NCBI RefSeq assembly: GCF_030816485.1
Contig: NZ_JAUSYC010000001.1
Location: 1,178,001 to 1,242,000 of the forward strand
Reading direction: 5' to 3'
DNA: 64,000 nucleotides
Origin: Arthrobacter sp. B1I2
Lineage (GTDB): Bacteria; Actinomycetota; Actinomycetes; Actinomycetales; Micrococcaceae
The position numbers and the translations under genes were made by a program. This document shows, one piece after another, positions 1-8,626 of this stretch. The notes beneath the pieces are model-generated. The model was not told the origin of the DNA, made no database searches, and saw only the letters and a program-made list of their open reading frames with translations. Numbering within the stretch: the stretch's first letter is position 1; every line of letters begins with the position of its first letter.

Positions 1-381
1 CAGCCGGGCCAGCGCCCCGGTGATCCGCTGCAGCGCACCGGGCTGGTCCCGGAGCAGTGTCCGCGCCCGCCACAGGGACGGTGCCGCCGCAAGCTGGCGG
101 CGGTGCCGCAGGGCCGGGGCGTGCAGCCAGCGCAGCAGGATCCGGGCCGCCGATGGCTCGGCCACCCAGATGACCAGGACCGTCGCCGTGAGGGTCAGCA
201 CCAGCACCTTGGCCACATAGGGAAGGTGCGTCTCCACCACCAGGGCGTGGACCAGCAGTTCGATGGGCAGCATCACGGCGATGTTGGCCAGGGTCAGCCG
301 CGTCTTGGGCGGCTCGGGCATCAGGCCGCAGACCTCGCAGCGCAGTTCAGCAGCGGGCGTGTTGTGTGGAGGTCGCTTCAT
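1..381 (-). CDS. Membrane protein with ACT-like domain (partial, 3' end cut)
   Basis: An open frame starts at an ATG (381) and runs off the left edge with 127 codons visible and no stop. The start MKRPPHNTPAAEL is followed by CEVCGLMPEPP, a short two-cysteine segment. Two hydrophobic stretches follow (about residues 27-45 and 50-70), then a basic region. The visible end (about residues 105-127), LLRDQPGALQRITGALARL, looks like the first strand and helix of an ACT domain. ACT domains usually bind small effectors such as amino acids. The protein may be a membrane-anchored sensor, but the rest is missing and no function is assigned. It is divergent from the FUSC gene. Confidence 0.65.
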   Translation of the reverse strand, partial: MKRPPHNTPAAELRCEVCGLMPEPPKTRLTLANIAVMLPIELLVHALVVETHLPYVAKVLVLTLTATVLVIWVAEPSAARILLRWLHAPALRHRRQLAAAPSLWRARTLLRDQPGALQRITGALARL

Positions 382-545
382 GACTCAAGCATTGTGGGGT
401 GCTGTTTCCGCCGGATTGCCTCCTGATTCCATTCATGGGAACGTGCCGGGTGGTTTCCGGGGCCTGCACCGTAGGATTTATCAGGAACGTCAGCGCGGCC
501 GCCCGTGAGAATCCACTCCCAGGAAACCGCAGGAAGGCGCTGCCC

Positions 546-1625
546 GTGAAGATGTTCGCTGAAATGTTCAGCATTGACCCCGGCAACAAGGACCACCACC
601 CCGCGTTCAGGTGTGCCGTGGGCGTCTTCGTCCCCCTGATCACGCTGGTGCTGCTCGGCAGGCTGGACCTGGCAATCTTCGCGTCCTTCGGCGCCTTCAC
701 CGGGATTTACGGCCGCGGTGAACCGCACGCCGTCCGGTTTGTGCTGCAGCTGCGGGCCGGGCTGCTGATGCTGCTGGTCATGTTTCTGGCGGCGCTCGCG
801 GCCCGGATGGGTCCCGCCTGGGGCCTGGATGCTGCTGCCCACACCTGGCTGCTGGTCCTGGCCACCACGCTGGTGGCGGGAGCCTGTTCCGTTGCCATCT
901 CCTGGCTTCGACTGCGCCCTGCGGGTTCGCTCTTCCACATCTTCGCGTTCGCTGCCATCGCATCCATTCCCAACCAGCCGCCGCTCTGGCAGGGCATGCT
1001 GGTGGCCGCCCTCACCACACTCTTCTGCCTGCTGGTGGGTTTCTCGTCCCGGATCCTTCCCAGCCACCGCACGCCCTGGACCAGGCCTCCGCGCATCCGG
1101 CGCACTCCCGCGGAGAAGCGCACGGCCTGGCTTGAGGGCCTCGGCTACCTGGTGGCCGCGGGCCTTGCCGGAACGCTGGCCACGTGGGCGGGGGAGCGCC
1201 TGGGGTTCGGGCACAACTACTGGGCCATGGTGGCTGCCGTGGTGCCGCTGGTGGGCCATACCACCAGGCACCGGGTCCGCCGCGGCATCCAAAGGATCAT
1301 CGGCACGGTCCTGGGCCTGCTGGTCCTGGCCGCCGTGCTGCTGGTGGGCCTGCAACCGTGGCAAACAGTCCTGGTGATGGCGCTGTGCCAGTTCGGCGCC
1401 GAGATGTTCATCATCCGCCAGTACCTGCTGGCCCAGGTCTTCGTGACACCCCTGGCCCTGGTTTCAACACTGCTGGTGGTCCCGGCCTCCCCGTCCATCC
1501 TGCTGCGCGACCGCATCATCGAGACCGTGATCGGTGCCGCCGTCGGCATTGCCGTTGTGCTGGCTCCGGGCGCGTGGCGCCGCGTCAGGCAGCGGATCCA
1601 ACAGCAGGGCACGACGGCGGCCTGA
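546..1625 (+). CDS. FUSC-family (aromatic acid exporter-like) membrane protein
   Basis: About 359 residues with two blocks of hydrophobic helices, roughly residues 20-170 and 205-330, separated by a basic soluble stretch (HRTPWTRPPRIRRTP). This repeated arrangement is typical of FUSC/ArAE-type proteins linked to efflux of aromatic acids or fusaric acid. The second block carries GFGHNYWAMVAAVVPL, the conserved core of the family's second module. The GTG at 546 is preferred over upstream in-frame starts because AGGAAGG (531-537) lies eight bases before it. The ATG at 552 is an alternative. It is shorter than the two-domain AaeB exporters. The substrate is unknown. It is near 4-hydroxybenzoate genes, but on the opposite strand from the transporter. 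Confidence 0.8.
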   Translation: MKMFAEMFSIDPGNKDHHPAFRCAVGVFVPLITLVLLGRLDLAIFASFGAFTGIYGRGEPHAVRFVLQLRAGLLMLLVMFLAALAARMGPAWGLDAAAHTWLLVLATTLVAGACSVAISWLRLRPAGSLFHIFAFAAIASIPNQPPLWQGMLVAALTTLFCLLVGFSSRILPSHRTPWTRPPRIRRTPAEKRTAWLEGLGYLVAAGLAGTLATWAGERLGFGHNYWAMVAAVVPLVGHTTRHRVRRGIQRIIGTVLGLLVLAAVLLVGLQPWQTVLVMALCQFGAEMFIIRQYLLAQVFVTPLALVSTLLVVPASPSILLRDRIIETVIGAAVGIAVVLAPGAWRRVRQRIQQQGTTAA

Positions 1626-1671
1626 CCGCCTTTTCGGGCGACGCGCCGGGACTGGCTGGAAAGCGGACCCG

Positions 1672-2901
1672 CTATCCCCGTTCCGGAGGGGCTTCGGCGG
1701 CTGCGGGACGGATGGCGTGCGGAACCGTCATAAGCGCTGCCACGGCGATAGCGGCAGCGGCAGCGAAGACATAGAAACCCCAGGGGTAAGCGATGTTGGC
1801 AGCAACCAGCGTTCCCGTGACGGCAGGGCCCACGATGGCGCCAAGCCGGCCTACTCCGGCTGCGAATCCCAGGGCAGTAGCACGGAGGGTTGCCGGGAAC
1901 AGCTGGCTGACCCATGCGTAGACAAGCACCTGCGCGCTGAACACAAAGACGCCGGTGACGAAGACTGCCGCGTTGAGCAGCAGTTCACTTTGGATCTTGA
2001 CGCTCAGGACAGCCAGGAAGACGGCAGAGAGCCCAAACCACAGCAGCACCACCCGTTTGGTGCCGTGCTTGTCAGCCAGGATCCCGGCAATCACCAGCCC
2101 GGCCACAGCCCCGACGTTGAGGACCAGCAAGAGCACCAGGCCCGTGCTGACCGTGTACCCGGCGCCAGCCATCAGCTGCGGAAGCCAGGTGTTCAGTCCG
2201 TAGACCAGGAGCAGGCCCATGAAGGAAGCTGCCGCGATGGCCAGCGCCACCAGGGGATAGGGCTTCCGCGCCAGCTCCCGGAAGCCTGTGCGGGCGGCAG
2301 CTGCCTCCTGCCCTTCCCCGGCTGAAGGGAGGGTTTCCGGGAGCTTGAACCACAGGAAGGGTGCAAGGGCAAAGCCTGCGAGGCCGCCCACTATGAACAT
2401 CATCCGCCAGTCCGGAACCAGAAGCAGGGCCAGGAATGCCGTGGCCACCGCGCCGGCGTGGTAGCCGGTCATGGTCCTGGTGGTCGACTTTCCGGCGGCG
2501 CCTGCCGGGGCATAGTCGTTCATGTAGGCCAGTGCGGCCGGCAGGCAGGCACCCAGCCCCAGTCCGGCGAGAAGCCGGAAGGCGCAGAACACGGCAACGT
2601 TGGGTGCGAACACCACGGCAATAGTGAAGAGCGAAAACCACAGGACGCAGGCCACAAGAAGCCGGCGCCGGCCAAAGCGGTCAGACAAAGGGGCAATGAA
2701 GAGCGCGCCGGCACCAACGCCAACCAGGGAAATTGTTGCGGCATATGTCGCACCAAGGGCGTCGAAGCCCAGCTCATGGGTCTTGATCAGGGTTGGGATG
2801 ACGGTGCCCAAAACCACCAAATCGAAGCCGTCGAGGACCATCGCCAGCCAGCAGAGCCAGACCGGCCATTTCGAACGGTGCTGATGTGGCGTGATTGACA
2901 T
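1672..2901 (-). CDS. MFS transporter, aromatic acid:H+ symporter (AAHS) family
   Basis: A 409-residue twelve-helix MFS permease. The N-terminal helix motif WLAMVLDGFDLVVLGTVIP matches the DGxD signature of AAHS proteins such as PcaK and BenK, where the aspartate is needed for aromatic acid uptake. DRFGRRR (about 68-74) is the loop 2-3 MFS motif. It is divergent from an IclR regulator that is followed by pobA, so 4-hydroxybenzoate or a related benzoate is the likely substrate. A Shine-Dalgarno-like GAGG lies upstream of the ATG at 2901. Family assignment is secure; the exact substrate is inferred from context. Confidence 0.88.
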   Translation of the reverse strand: MSITPHQHRSKWPVWLCWLAMVLDGFDLVVLGTVIPTLIKTHELGFDALGATYAATISLVGVGAGALFIAPLSDRFGRRRLLVACVLWFSLFTIAVVFAPNVAVFCAFRLLAGLGLGACLPAALAYMNDYAPAGAAGKSTTRTMTGYHAGAVATAFLALLLVPDWRMMFIVGGLAGFALAPFLWFKLPETLPSAGEGQEAAAARTGFRELARKPYPLVALAIAAASFMGLLLVYGLNTWLPQLMAGAGYTVSTGLVLLLVLNVGAVAGLVIAGILADKHGTKRVVLLWFGLSAVFLAVLSVKIQSELLLNAAVFVTGVFVFSAQVLVYAWVSQLFPATLRATALGFAAGVGRLGAIVGPAVTGTLVAANIAYPWGFYVFAAAAAIAVAALMTVPHAIRPAAAEAPPERG

Positions 2902-3052
2902 AGAAATACCTCGGCGTATCTTCCAGAGAGTTTGTGGGGCTGGCTGCTTTGCCCCCCGGATCCGGCCGCGGCGGCCAGGACCCCGGTGAGATTTGTATCA
3001 CCAGGGCGTGTAATCTGGGACATCTTCCCCCATTGAACGGAAGGATGTGGCG

Positions 3053-3796
3053 GTGGCGAACTCGAGCTCGGGTGATTCGGTGGTGGACCGGATCGTGCGT
3101 TTGATCTCCGCCTTCCCCCCGGACGTCAGCGCCCTGCAGCTCAGTGACCTTGCGGGTCGGGCCGGCCTTCCGCTGACCACTACCCACCGGCTGGTGAGCC
3201 AGCTTGCCGGGCACGGGCTGCTGGAAACCGCTCCCGGTGGGATGGTGCGCCCGGGGCTCCGGCTGTGGGAACTGGTGAACCGCGCCTCGCCCGCGCTGGC
3301 GCTCCGGCAGGCGGCCATGCCCTTCATGGAGGACATCCAGCAGGTCCTGAACCAGAACGTAAACCTGGCCGTCCTGGACGGCTGGGAGGCGCTCTTCGTT
3401 GAGCGGCTGTCCCGGCGGGGATCAGTGGCCAACCGCGCCCAGGTGGCGGGCAGGATGCCCATCCATATCTCGTCTGCCGGACTGGCGCTGATGGCCCACC
3501 AGGACAAGGCGCTTCAGCAGGCGTACCTGGGCCAGTTCAGCGACCCCGACGGGAAGCTGGTTAAGAACGACGTCCGGGCGCTACTGGCCGAGACCTCGCG
3601 GCAGGGCTTTGCGCAGCTGAAAGGGGTGGTGGACCCCGATACGTGGGGAATCGCGGTTCCGGTGCTGGACCGGCAACAGCACGCTGTGGCGTCGCTGGGC
3701 GTGGTGGTTCCCCTGCAGGAGATGCGCCTGCAGGCGCTGGTTCCGGCGTTGCAGACGGCGGCCCGTGGCATTGCCCGGAGGTTGGCCGAGGCCTGA
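3053..3796 (+). CDS. IclR-family transcriptional regulator (PobR/PcaR-like)
   Basis: About 247 residues. An N-terminal winged helix (residues 10-70, with ALQLSDLAGRAGLPLTTTHRLVSQL as recognition region) is followed by a C-terminal IclR effector domain with PIHISSAGLALMA and DPDTWGIAVPVLD. The GTG at 3053 is chosen because GGAAGG (3038-3044 region) is eight bases upstream; an in-frame GTG at 3047 is too close. IclR proteins of this type activate or repress aromatic catabolic operons in response to protocatechuate, 4-hydroxybenzoate or shikimate. It lies between the divergent AAHS transporter and pobA in the same direction, which suggests it controls both. Confidence 0.88.
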   Translation: MANSSSGDSVVDRIVRLISAFPPDVSALQLSDLAGRAGLPLTTTHRLVSQLAGHGLLETAPGGMVRPGLRLWELVNRASPALALRQAAMPFMEDIQQVLNQNVNLAVLDGWEALFVERLSRRGSVANRAQVAGRMPIHISSAGLALMAHQDKALQQAYLGQFSDPDGKLVKNDVRALLAETSRQGFAQLKGVVDPDTWGIAVPVLDRQQHAVASLGVVVPLQEMRLQALVPALQTAARGIARRLAEA

Positions 3797-3927
3797 CGTT
3801 CTCTCCGCAGCGTCCATTCAACGGAATTGATGTAACCGCAGTCACCTGCCGCGGCGCACACTGGGAGCCAGACCCACCGATTCCGGCACCGCGAACAGCG
3901 GGCCCCGCAACGAAGCGAGACGCAGTC

Positions 3928-5115
3928 ATGGCACGAAAAGTCATCACCACCCAGGTGGCCATCATGGGAGGCGGTCCGGCAGGGCTGATGCTCTCCCATC
4001 TCCTGGCGAAGGCGGGCATCGAGTCCACGGTGGTCGAAGTCCGCAGCCACGAGGAAATCTCCCACACTGTACGCGCCGGCATCCTGGAGCACGGCACGGT
4101 AAACCTGCTCGTGGACAGCGGCGTCTCGGACAGGGTGCTGCGCGATGGCGACCGGCATGACGGCATCGAGCTGCGCTTTAACGGCGAAAGCCACCGCGTG
4201 GACTTCAAGGACCTCGTGGGGGAATCGGTGTGGCTGTACCCGCAGACGGACGTGTTCCTGGACCTCGCGGCCCGAAGGAAGGACGACGGGGGCGACGTCC
4301 GCTACAGCGTCACCGACACCTCCGTCCATGATCTGGAGGGCAAGCCGAAAGCCTGGTTCACCGATGCCGACGGCGTGGAGTTCGAGATCCAGGCCGACTT
4401 CCTGGTGGGCGCAGACGGCTCCCGCAGCCACTGCCGATTCCAGATCCCGGAAGCCCACCGCAAGTGGTATTTCCACGAATACCCCTTCGCCTGGTTCGGC
4501 ATCCTGGCCCAGGCGCCGCGCAGTTCCGACGAACTGATCTACGCCAACTCGGCCAACGGCTTCGCCCTGATCAGCCAGCGCACCGAAACCGTGCAGCGGA
4601 TGTACTTCCAGTGCGACCCCAAGGAAAACGTCGCCGAGTGGGATGACGACCGGATCTGGGCCGAGTTCCGGAGCCGCGTCAACGGCAACGGCTTCGAGCT
4701 CAATGAGGGCCCGGTCCTGGAAAAGATGGTGCTGCCGTTCCGCAGCTTCGTCCACACTCCCATGCGCCACGGCAACCTCTTCCTGGCCGGAGACGCCGCC
4801 CACACCGTGCCGCCCACCGGCGCCAAGGGCCTCAACCTCGCGATCAACGATGTCAAGGTCCTCTTCGAGGGACTGGACAGCCACTACAACTCCGGCTCCG
4901 AGCGGCTCCTGGAGACCTACAGCGACCGCGCCCTGGACCGGGTGTGGAAGGCGCAGCAGTTCTCCTACTGGATGACCACCATGCTGCACACCCCCGCCGA
5001 CGCGGACGATTTCTCCCGCGCCCGCCAGCTCGGTGAACTGAATTCCGTGGTCTCCTCCCGGCACGGCATGGCCTACCTGGCCGAGGCATACACGGGCTGG
5101 CCCGCCGCCTCCTAA
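3928..5115 (+). CDS. pobA: 4-hydroxybenzoate 3-monooxygenase
   Basis: A 395-residue flavoprotein hydroxylase, the usual PobA length. It converts 4-hydroxybenzoate to protocatechuate with NAD(P)H and oxygen. Visible motifs are the FAD dinucleotide fold GGGPAG (residues 14-19), the PobA-typical SHTVRAGILEHGTV, the DG motif VGADGSRSHCR, the substrate-region YANSANGFALISQR, and GDAAHTVPPTGAKGLNLA, which binds the FAD ribityl chain. The ATG at 3928 is used; the frame is open further upstream but encodes nothing family-like. It follows the IclR gene by 131 bases. No protocatechuate ring-cleavage genes are in the window, so the product must be handled elsewhere. Confidence 0.96.
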   Translation: MARKVITTQVAIMGGGPAGLMLSHLLAKAGIESTVVEVRSHEEISHTVRAGILEHGTVNLLVDSGVSDRVLRDGDRHDGIELRFNGESHRVDFKDLVGESVWLYPQTDVFLDLAARRKDDGGDVRYSVTDTSVHDLEGKPKAWFTDADGVEFEIQADFLVGADGSRSHCRFQIPEAHRKWYFHEYPFAWFGILAQAPRSSDELIYANSANGFALISQRTETVQRMYFQCDPKENVAEWDDDRIWAEFRSRVNGNGFELNEGPVLEKMVLPFRSFVHTPMRHGNLFLAGDAAHTVPPTGAKGLNLAINDVKVLFEGLDSHYNSGSERLLETYSDRALDRVWKAQQFSYWMTTMLHTPADADDFSRARQLGELNSVVSSRHGMAYLAEAYTGWPAAS

Positions 5116-5149
5116 AACATGGAGTACGACGGCGGGTGGTCAAGGCGGG

Positions 5150-5689
5150 TCAGGGGCCCAGCAGGCGCCGGATAGCCCCTGCGATGACCTTAGGGTCAGG
5201 ATTGTCCGCACTCCTCACGGTGAGCAGGTGCAGCAGGAGGCCGTCGCCGTAGTCCGCCACGTCCCGGGCGCGTGCCTCCGCATCCGCCACCCCTAAAGCC
5301 GTCAGCGCCCGGCTTAGGCCGTCAACCAGAAGGTGATGGCCGGCGGTGACTGCCTCGGGGTGGTCCAGGGAAAGGGCCAGCCGCGCCCGGGTGAGGCCTG
5401 CATGCTGCCGTGCCAGCGCGAGCACCAGGGCGGCCAGTTGGCCTGCCAGCTGGTCGATGTCCTGCGGTGGCCCGGCCGGGCCGGTGTCCTGCAGGAGCTC
5501 AGCGTCCAGCTGCAACAGGCGGTCCAGCACCGCCTCCACCAGGGCGGCCCGGTTCCGGTAATAGTTGGACGTGGTGCCTTGGGGGAGTGCTGCGGCGGCA
5601 TCCACTGCCCGGTGGGTGAGGCCTTTCATCCCCTTCTCCGCCACTACAGCCAATGCGGCATCAAGGAGCTGGGTGCGTCTGTCGGGCAT
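5150..5689 (-). CDS. TetR-family transcriptional regulator
   Basis: A 179-residue regulator with an N-terminal helix-turn-helix: LLDAALAVVAEKGMKGLTHRAVDAAA, then LPQGTTSNYYRNRAALVEAVLD. The C-terminal domain is all-helical and divergent, as usual for ligand-binding TetR domains. The ATG at 5689 is preferred because a TAGACT hexamer ends six bases before it, consistent with a leaderless mRNA; the GTG at 5695 is an alternative. It is divergent from a flavin monooxygenase, and a perfect palindrome lies between them, so it probably represses both. The inducer is unknown. Confidence 0.85.
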   Translation of the reverse strand: MPDRRTQLLDAALAVVAEKGMKGLTHRAVDAAAALPQGTTSNYYRNRAALVEAVLDRLLQLDAELLQDTGPAGPPQDIDQLAGQLAALVLALARQHAGLTRARLALSLDHPEAVTAGHHLLVDGLSRALTALGVADAEARARDVADYGDGLLLHLLTVRSADNPDPKVIAGAIRRLLGP

Positions 5690-5695
5690 GGCCAC

Positions 5696-5701
5696 AGTCT
5701 A
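5696..5701 (-). promoter_or_regulatory. Putative -10 of the TetR gene (leaderless)
   Basis: On the minus strand TAGACT is followed by six bases and then the ATG at 5689. No Shine-Dalgarno is present, so transcription probably starts at the start codon. Confidence 0.5.
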
Positions 5702-5720
5702 ATGAAACCCCTTCCACTTC

Positions 5721-5734
5721 ACTACAAAAGTAGT
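5721..5734. promoter_or_regulatory. Palindromic operator between TetR and monooxygenase genes
   Basis: ACTAC-AAAA-GTAGT is a perfect 5+4+5 inverted repeat, extended imperfectly by TT/AA at 5718-5719 and 5736-5737. It abuts the -10 of the monooxygenase gene and lies about 20 bases upstream of the TetR -10. This is a typical place for a TetR repressor to block both promoters. Confidence 0.6.
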
Positions 5735-5739
5735 AAAAT
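5734..5739 (+). promoter_or_regulatory. Putative -10 of the monooxygenase gene (leaderless)
   Basis: TAAAAT ends seven bases before the ATG at 5747. No ribosome binding site separates them. Its first base overlaps the palindromic operator. Confidence 0.5.
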
Positions 5740-5746
5740 CTGTGGC

Positions 5747-6802
5747 ATGGAAGTTGTCTCGATCGTTGGCGGCGGCATCGCCGGGCTTGCGCTGGCGGCC
5801 TGCCTCGAGCCGGACCGCTTTCAGGTGACCGTCTACGAGAAACGGCCGGACCTGCCCACGGTCGGCACCGTGCTCGGCATGTGGCCCAATGCCCAGCGCG
5901 CGCTGGCGCGGGTGGGGATCCTTGCCCAGGCCAGGGCCGTAAGCCCCGTGATCGGCAGCGGTTCCATCCGCAACGGCGCGGGCGAACCGTGGGTCACGGT
6001 CAACGGCGGAGAGTTGTTCGGGATTTCCCGGGTGGACTTGTTGCGGCTCCTTGATTCTGCCGTCCCTGACACTGTCCGCCGGGTCACAAGGCACCTCCAC
6101 GAATTGCCGGGTGGTGAGGGCCTGCTGGTGGGCGCCGATGGCGTGCACAGCCTGGTCCGCCGCGAGGTGTGGGGTGCTGCCACGAATGCCCGGCTCACAT
6201 CCTGCCTCGCCGTCCGCGGCACCATTCCGGCACCCGTCAATCCCGACGAGGTAGGGGAGTACTGGGGCCGGGGGGATCTGTTCGGCATCGCCGCCTCGGC
6301 GGGCGGCACCAACTGGTATGCGAGCTGGCGTTCGGACCTTGGCCCCACGGCGATCGACGTGAAACAGGCCCTGGACCAGGCCCGGCTGCGTTTCTCGGGC
6401 CACGCCCCCGCCATCCGGCAGGTCCTTGCAGCCGCTGTTCCCGGGCTTTCGCTCGCCCAGCGGATCTGGACCACTCCGCCGTTGCGGTCCTACGTGCGCG
6501 GCAGCGCGGTGTTGGTGGGCGACGCGGCCCACGCCATGACGCCCAACCTCGGCAGGGGTGCCTGCGAATCACTGGTGGATGCCGTCACCCTCGCGGATCT
6601 GTTGAACAGCCTTCCGCAGGAGAAGGCGCTTGCCGCCTATAACAGGCAGCGGCGGCTGCGGACCCGTGCCCTGAGCCTGGGGTCGGCGGCGCTGATGCGC
6701 GTGGCGCTGGCTGAAAACGCCCAGCCGCTGCGTGACCGCCTGCTCAACCTGGCCCGACGGCGGAACGAACGCGCCGCCGTCGGCACCGGCTCCAACAGCT
6801 AA
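5747..6802 (+). CDS. FAD-dependent monooxygenase (PHBH-type)
   Basis: A 351-residue flavoprotein with the FAD fold VGGGIAGLALAACLE at residues 6-20, the GADGVHSLVRR motif and LVGDAAHAMTPNLGRGACESLVDA near the C-terminus. This is the architecture of class A aromatic or polyketide hydroxylases (UbiH/PHBH, FAD_binding_3). The ATG at 5747 sits seven bases after a TAAAAT hexamer, suggesting a leaderless transcript; the longer upstream frame is not family-like. It is controlled, by inference, by the divergent TetR. The substrate is unknown. It shares low similarity with the pobA product upstream and is not a duplicate of it. Confidence 0.86.
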   Translation: MEVVSIVGGGIAGLALAACLEPDRFQVTVYEKRPDLPTVGTVLGMWPNAQRALARVGILAQARAVSPVIGSGSIRNGAGEPWVTVNGGELFGISRVDLLRLLDSAVPDTVRRVTRHLHELPGGEGLLVGADGVHSLVRREVWGAATNARLTSCLAVRGTIPAPVNPDEVGEYWGRGDLFGIAASAGGTNWYASWRSDLGPTAIDVKQALDQARLRFSGHAPAIRQVLAAAVPGLSLAQRIWTTPPLRSYVRGSAVLVGDAAHAMTPNLGRGACESLVDAVTLADLLNSLPQEKALAAYNRQRRLRTRALSLGSAALMRVALAENAQPLRDRLLNLARRRNERAAVGTGSNS

Positions 6803-8626
6803 TCAGCGCACGGCAGCGGCCGGACGCGTGGCATCGTCTTCACCCGGCGCCTGTGCGGCGGGACCTCCGGGGCCGGGGACCTGCGGGGCGGGGGTTACCT
6901 CGGTCAGGCGCTTCCTGGCCCGGCGCCGCCCGGACCTGCCGTAGACCAGGTACATTGTCACGCCGGTGATGATCATGAGGAGCACCGTGTAAACGAACGT
7001 ATTCGCGATGCCCTCAGTGCCGTCCGCGCCATCCGTGTTGGCCTTGATCACCAGGCCCAGCGGCTGAACCAGCGGGTGTGCCAGGAAGATGGCCGTGTCA
7101 TAGTCATCCAGCAGGCTGTTGAAGTTCAGGGCCGTAATGGCTGCTGCCGCAGGCAGTACCAGTGGCAGGAGGATGCGCCGGAAGACGTACAGCGTCTTGG
7201 CGCCCATGATGGCAGCAGCCTCCTCCAGGGAAGAATTCACGGACGCAAAGGACGCTTTGAGCATCCGGAGTGTGAACGGAATTTTCACCGTGACGAATGC
7301 GATGAGCAGGATCACCGTTGTTCCGGTGAGCACGGCACCGCCCACCAGCGGGTTCGGGTGGTCGTAGCTGACGATCAGCCCCAAGGCCAGCAGCGCAGAC
7401 GGCAGGATCCAAGGGATGTGCAGCAGGTACTCGAATGCCGAGGCCAGCCAGTTCTTGTATTTCTGCAGGAGCCTGGCCACGAAGAGCAGCCCGCCGACGG
7501 CGATGACGGCCGCCAAGGCGCTGTACACAATGCTGACGATAAAAGGACGGAGCCCGGACTGCTGGGTGAGGACGCGGACGTAGTTGTCCAGCGTCAGGTT
7601 GGCCGGCGAGAGTTGCCCGGTCTGGATGGCCGCGCCGTCGGCAAACGAGTAAAGGACGATCAACACCACCGGGAGCGTGTAGATGGCAAACAGGAGATAT
7701 GCCATGGCATGTACGGCCATGTTGGCTACGGGGTTTGTAATGTCCTGCTTCTGCAGCTCAGAGGACACCTTGGACACCGAGAAGTAGGTGCCGCCCTTCT
7801 CCAGCCGGGACATGACGGCGAGCATCAGCATGGTGGCCAGGCCCAGGATCACGGCCAGCAGCGCCGCGAGGTCCCTGGAGGTGGGGCTGTTGGTGAAGGT
7901 CAGGATCATCGGTGTGATGGTCTGGAAGTCGCGGCCCCCCAGCACCTGCGGGGCGCTCAGAGCCCCCAGGCCGGTCAGGAACGACAGGATGGTGACGGCG
8001 AACAGGGTTGGCTTGAGCATGGGCAGGACGATGCGCCGAAGGATGGTCCAGGTGGAGGCGCCAAGGTTCCGTGCGGCCTCGATGGTCTGGTAGTCGATGC
8101 CCTTGAGCGCGTTCGCGACGAACAGCATGTGGTTGGTGGTGGTGGCGAAGGTCATGACCACCAGGACGGCGAAAAACCCGGAGAACCAGCCCGGGTCCAT
8201 TCCGGGGATCAGCTTGACCAGCAGCGAGGTGACTATGCCCTTGTCGCCGTAAATGAATTTGTACCCCGCGGCCAGCACGATGCCGCCATAGATGAAGGTG
8301 GAAGCGTACCCCAAGAAGAGGATGCGCGAGCCGCGGATCCGGAAGTAGTGCGTGACCAGGACGATGAAGACGCCCACCAGGTTGACGGTGACGGACAGCG
8401 CCGCGGCCAGGAGGAAGCTGTTGCCCAATGCCTTCATGGCCCGCTGTGAGGAGAACAGCTTCTCCGCGGCGCGGCCCGAAAAGCTCCCGTCGGGAAAGAA
8501 GGTGGCAATCAGGATGTTGACGTTGGGCCATACCAGGAACGCGGCAATAAACCAGGTGAGGACGGCGCCCACCACCAGGACGAAGGGTGACCGGGCCATG
8601 CTGCGCACTGTGGTGTTGGCGCTCAT
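6803..8626 (-). CDS. ABC transporter permease, two fused permease domains (FbpB-type)
   Basis: A 607-residue inner-membrane permease with about twelve helices. It contains two copies of the permease core, each with an EAA-type loop for contact with the ATPase: AARNLGASTWTILRRIVLP in the first half and AAAIMGAKTLYVFRRILLP in the second. Such fused permeases serve iron(III), 2-aminoethylphosphonate, phosphoglycerate and related solutes. The C-terminus is basic then Pro/Ala-rich. The start overlaps the stop of the ATPase gene by four bases (ATGA), showing translational coupling. The stop is immediately adjacent to the convergent monooxygenase stop. Confidence 0.9.
   Translation of the reverse strand: MSANTTVRSMARSPFVLVVGAVLTWFIAAFLVWPNVNILIATFFPDGSFSGRAAEKLFSSQRAMKALGNSFLLAAALSVTVNLVGVFIVLVTHYFRIRGSRILFLGYASTFIYGGIVLAAGYKFIYGDKGIVTSLLVKLIPGMDPGWFSGFFAVLVVMTFATTTNHMLFVANALKGIDYQTIEAARNLGASTWTILRRIVLPMLKPTLFAVTILSFLTGLGALSAPQVLGGRDFQTITPMILTFTNSPTSRDLAALLAVILGLATMLMLAVMSRLEKGGTYFSVSKVSSELQKQDITNPVANMAVHAMAYLLFAIYTLPVVLIVLYSFADGAAIQTGQLSPANLTLDNYVRVLTQQSGLRPFIVSIVYSALAAVIAVGGLLFVARLLQKYKNWLASAFEYLLHIPWILPSALLALGLIVSYDHPNPLVGGAVLTGTTVILLIAFVTVKIPFTLRMLKASFASVNSSLEEAAAIMGAKTLYVFRRILLPLVLPAAAAITALNFNSLLDDYDTAIFLAHPLVQPLGLVIKANTDGADGTEGIANTFVYTVLLMIITGVTMYLVYGRSGRRRARKRLTEVTPAPQVPGPGGPAAQAPGEDDATRPAAAVR

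Noticed and set aside
3514..5064. A 516-codon open frame on the minus strand
   Set aside because: Antisense to pobA and the IclR gene; Val/Gly/His-rich composition typical of a shadow frame.
7076..8449. A 457-codon plus-strand frame
   Set aside because: Antisense to the fused permease, with Gln/Gly/Asp/Arg-rich text and no domain.
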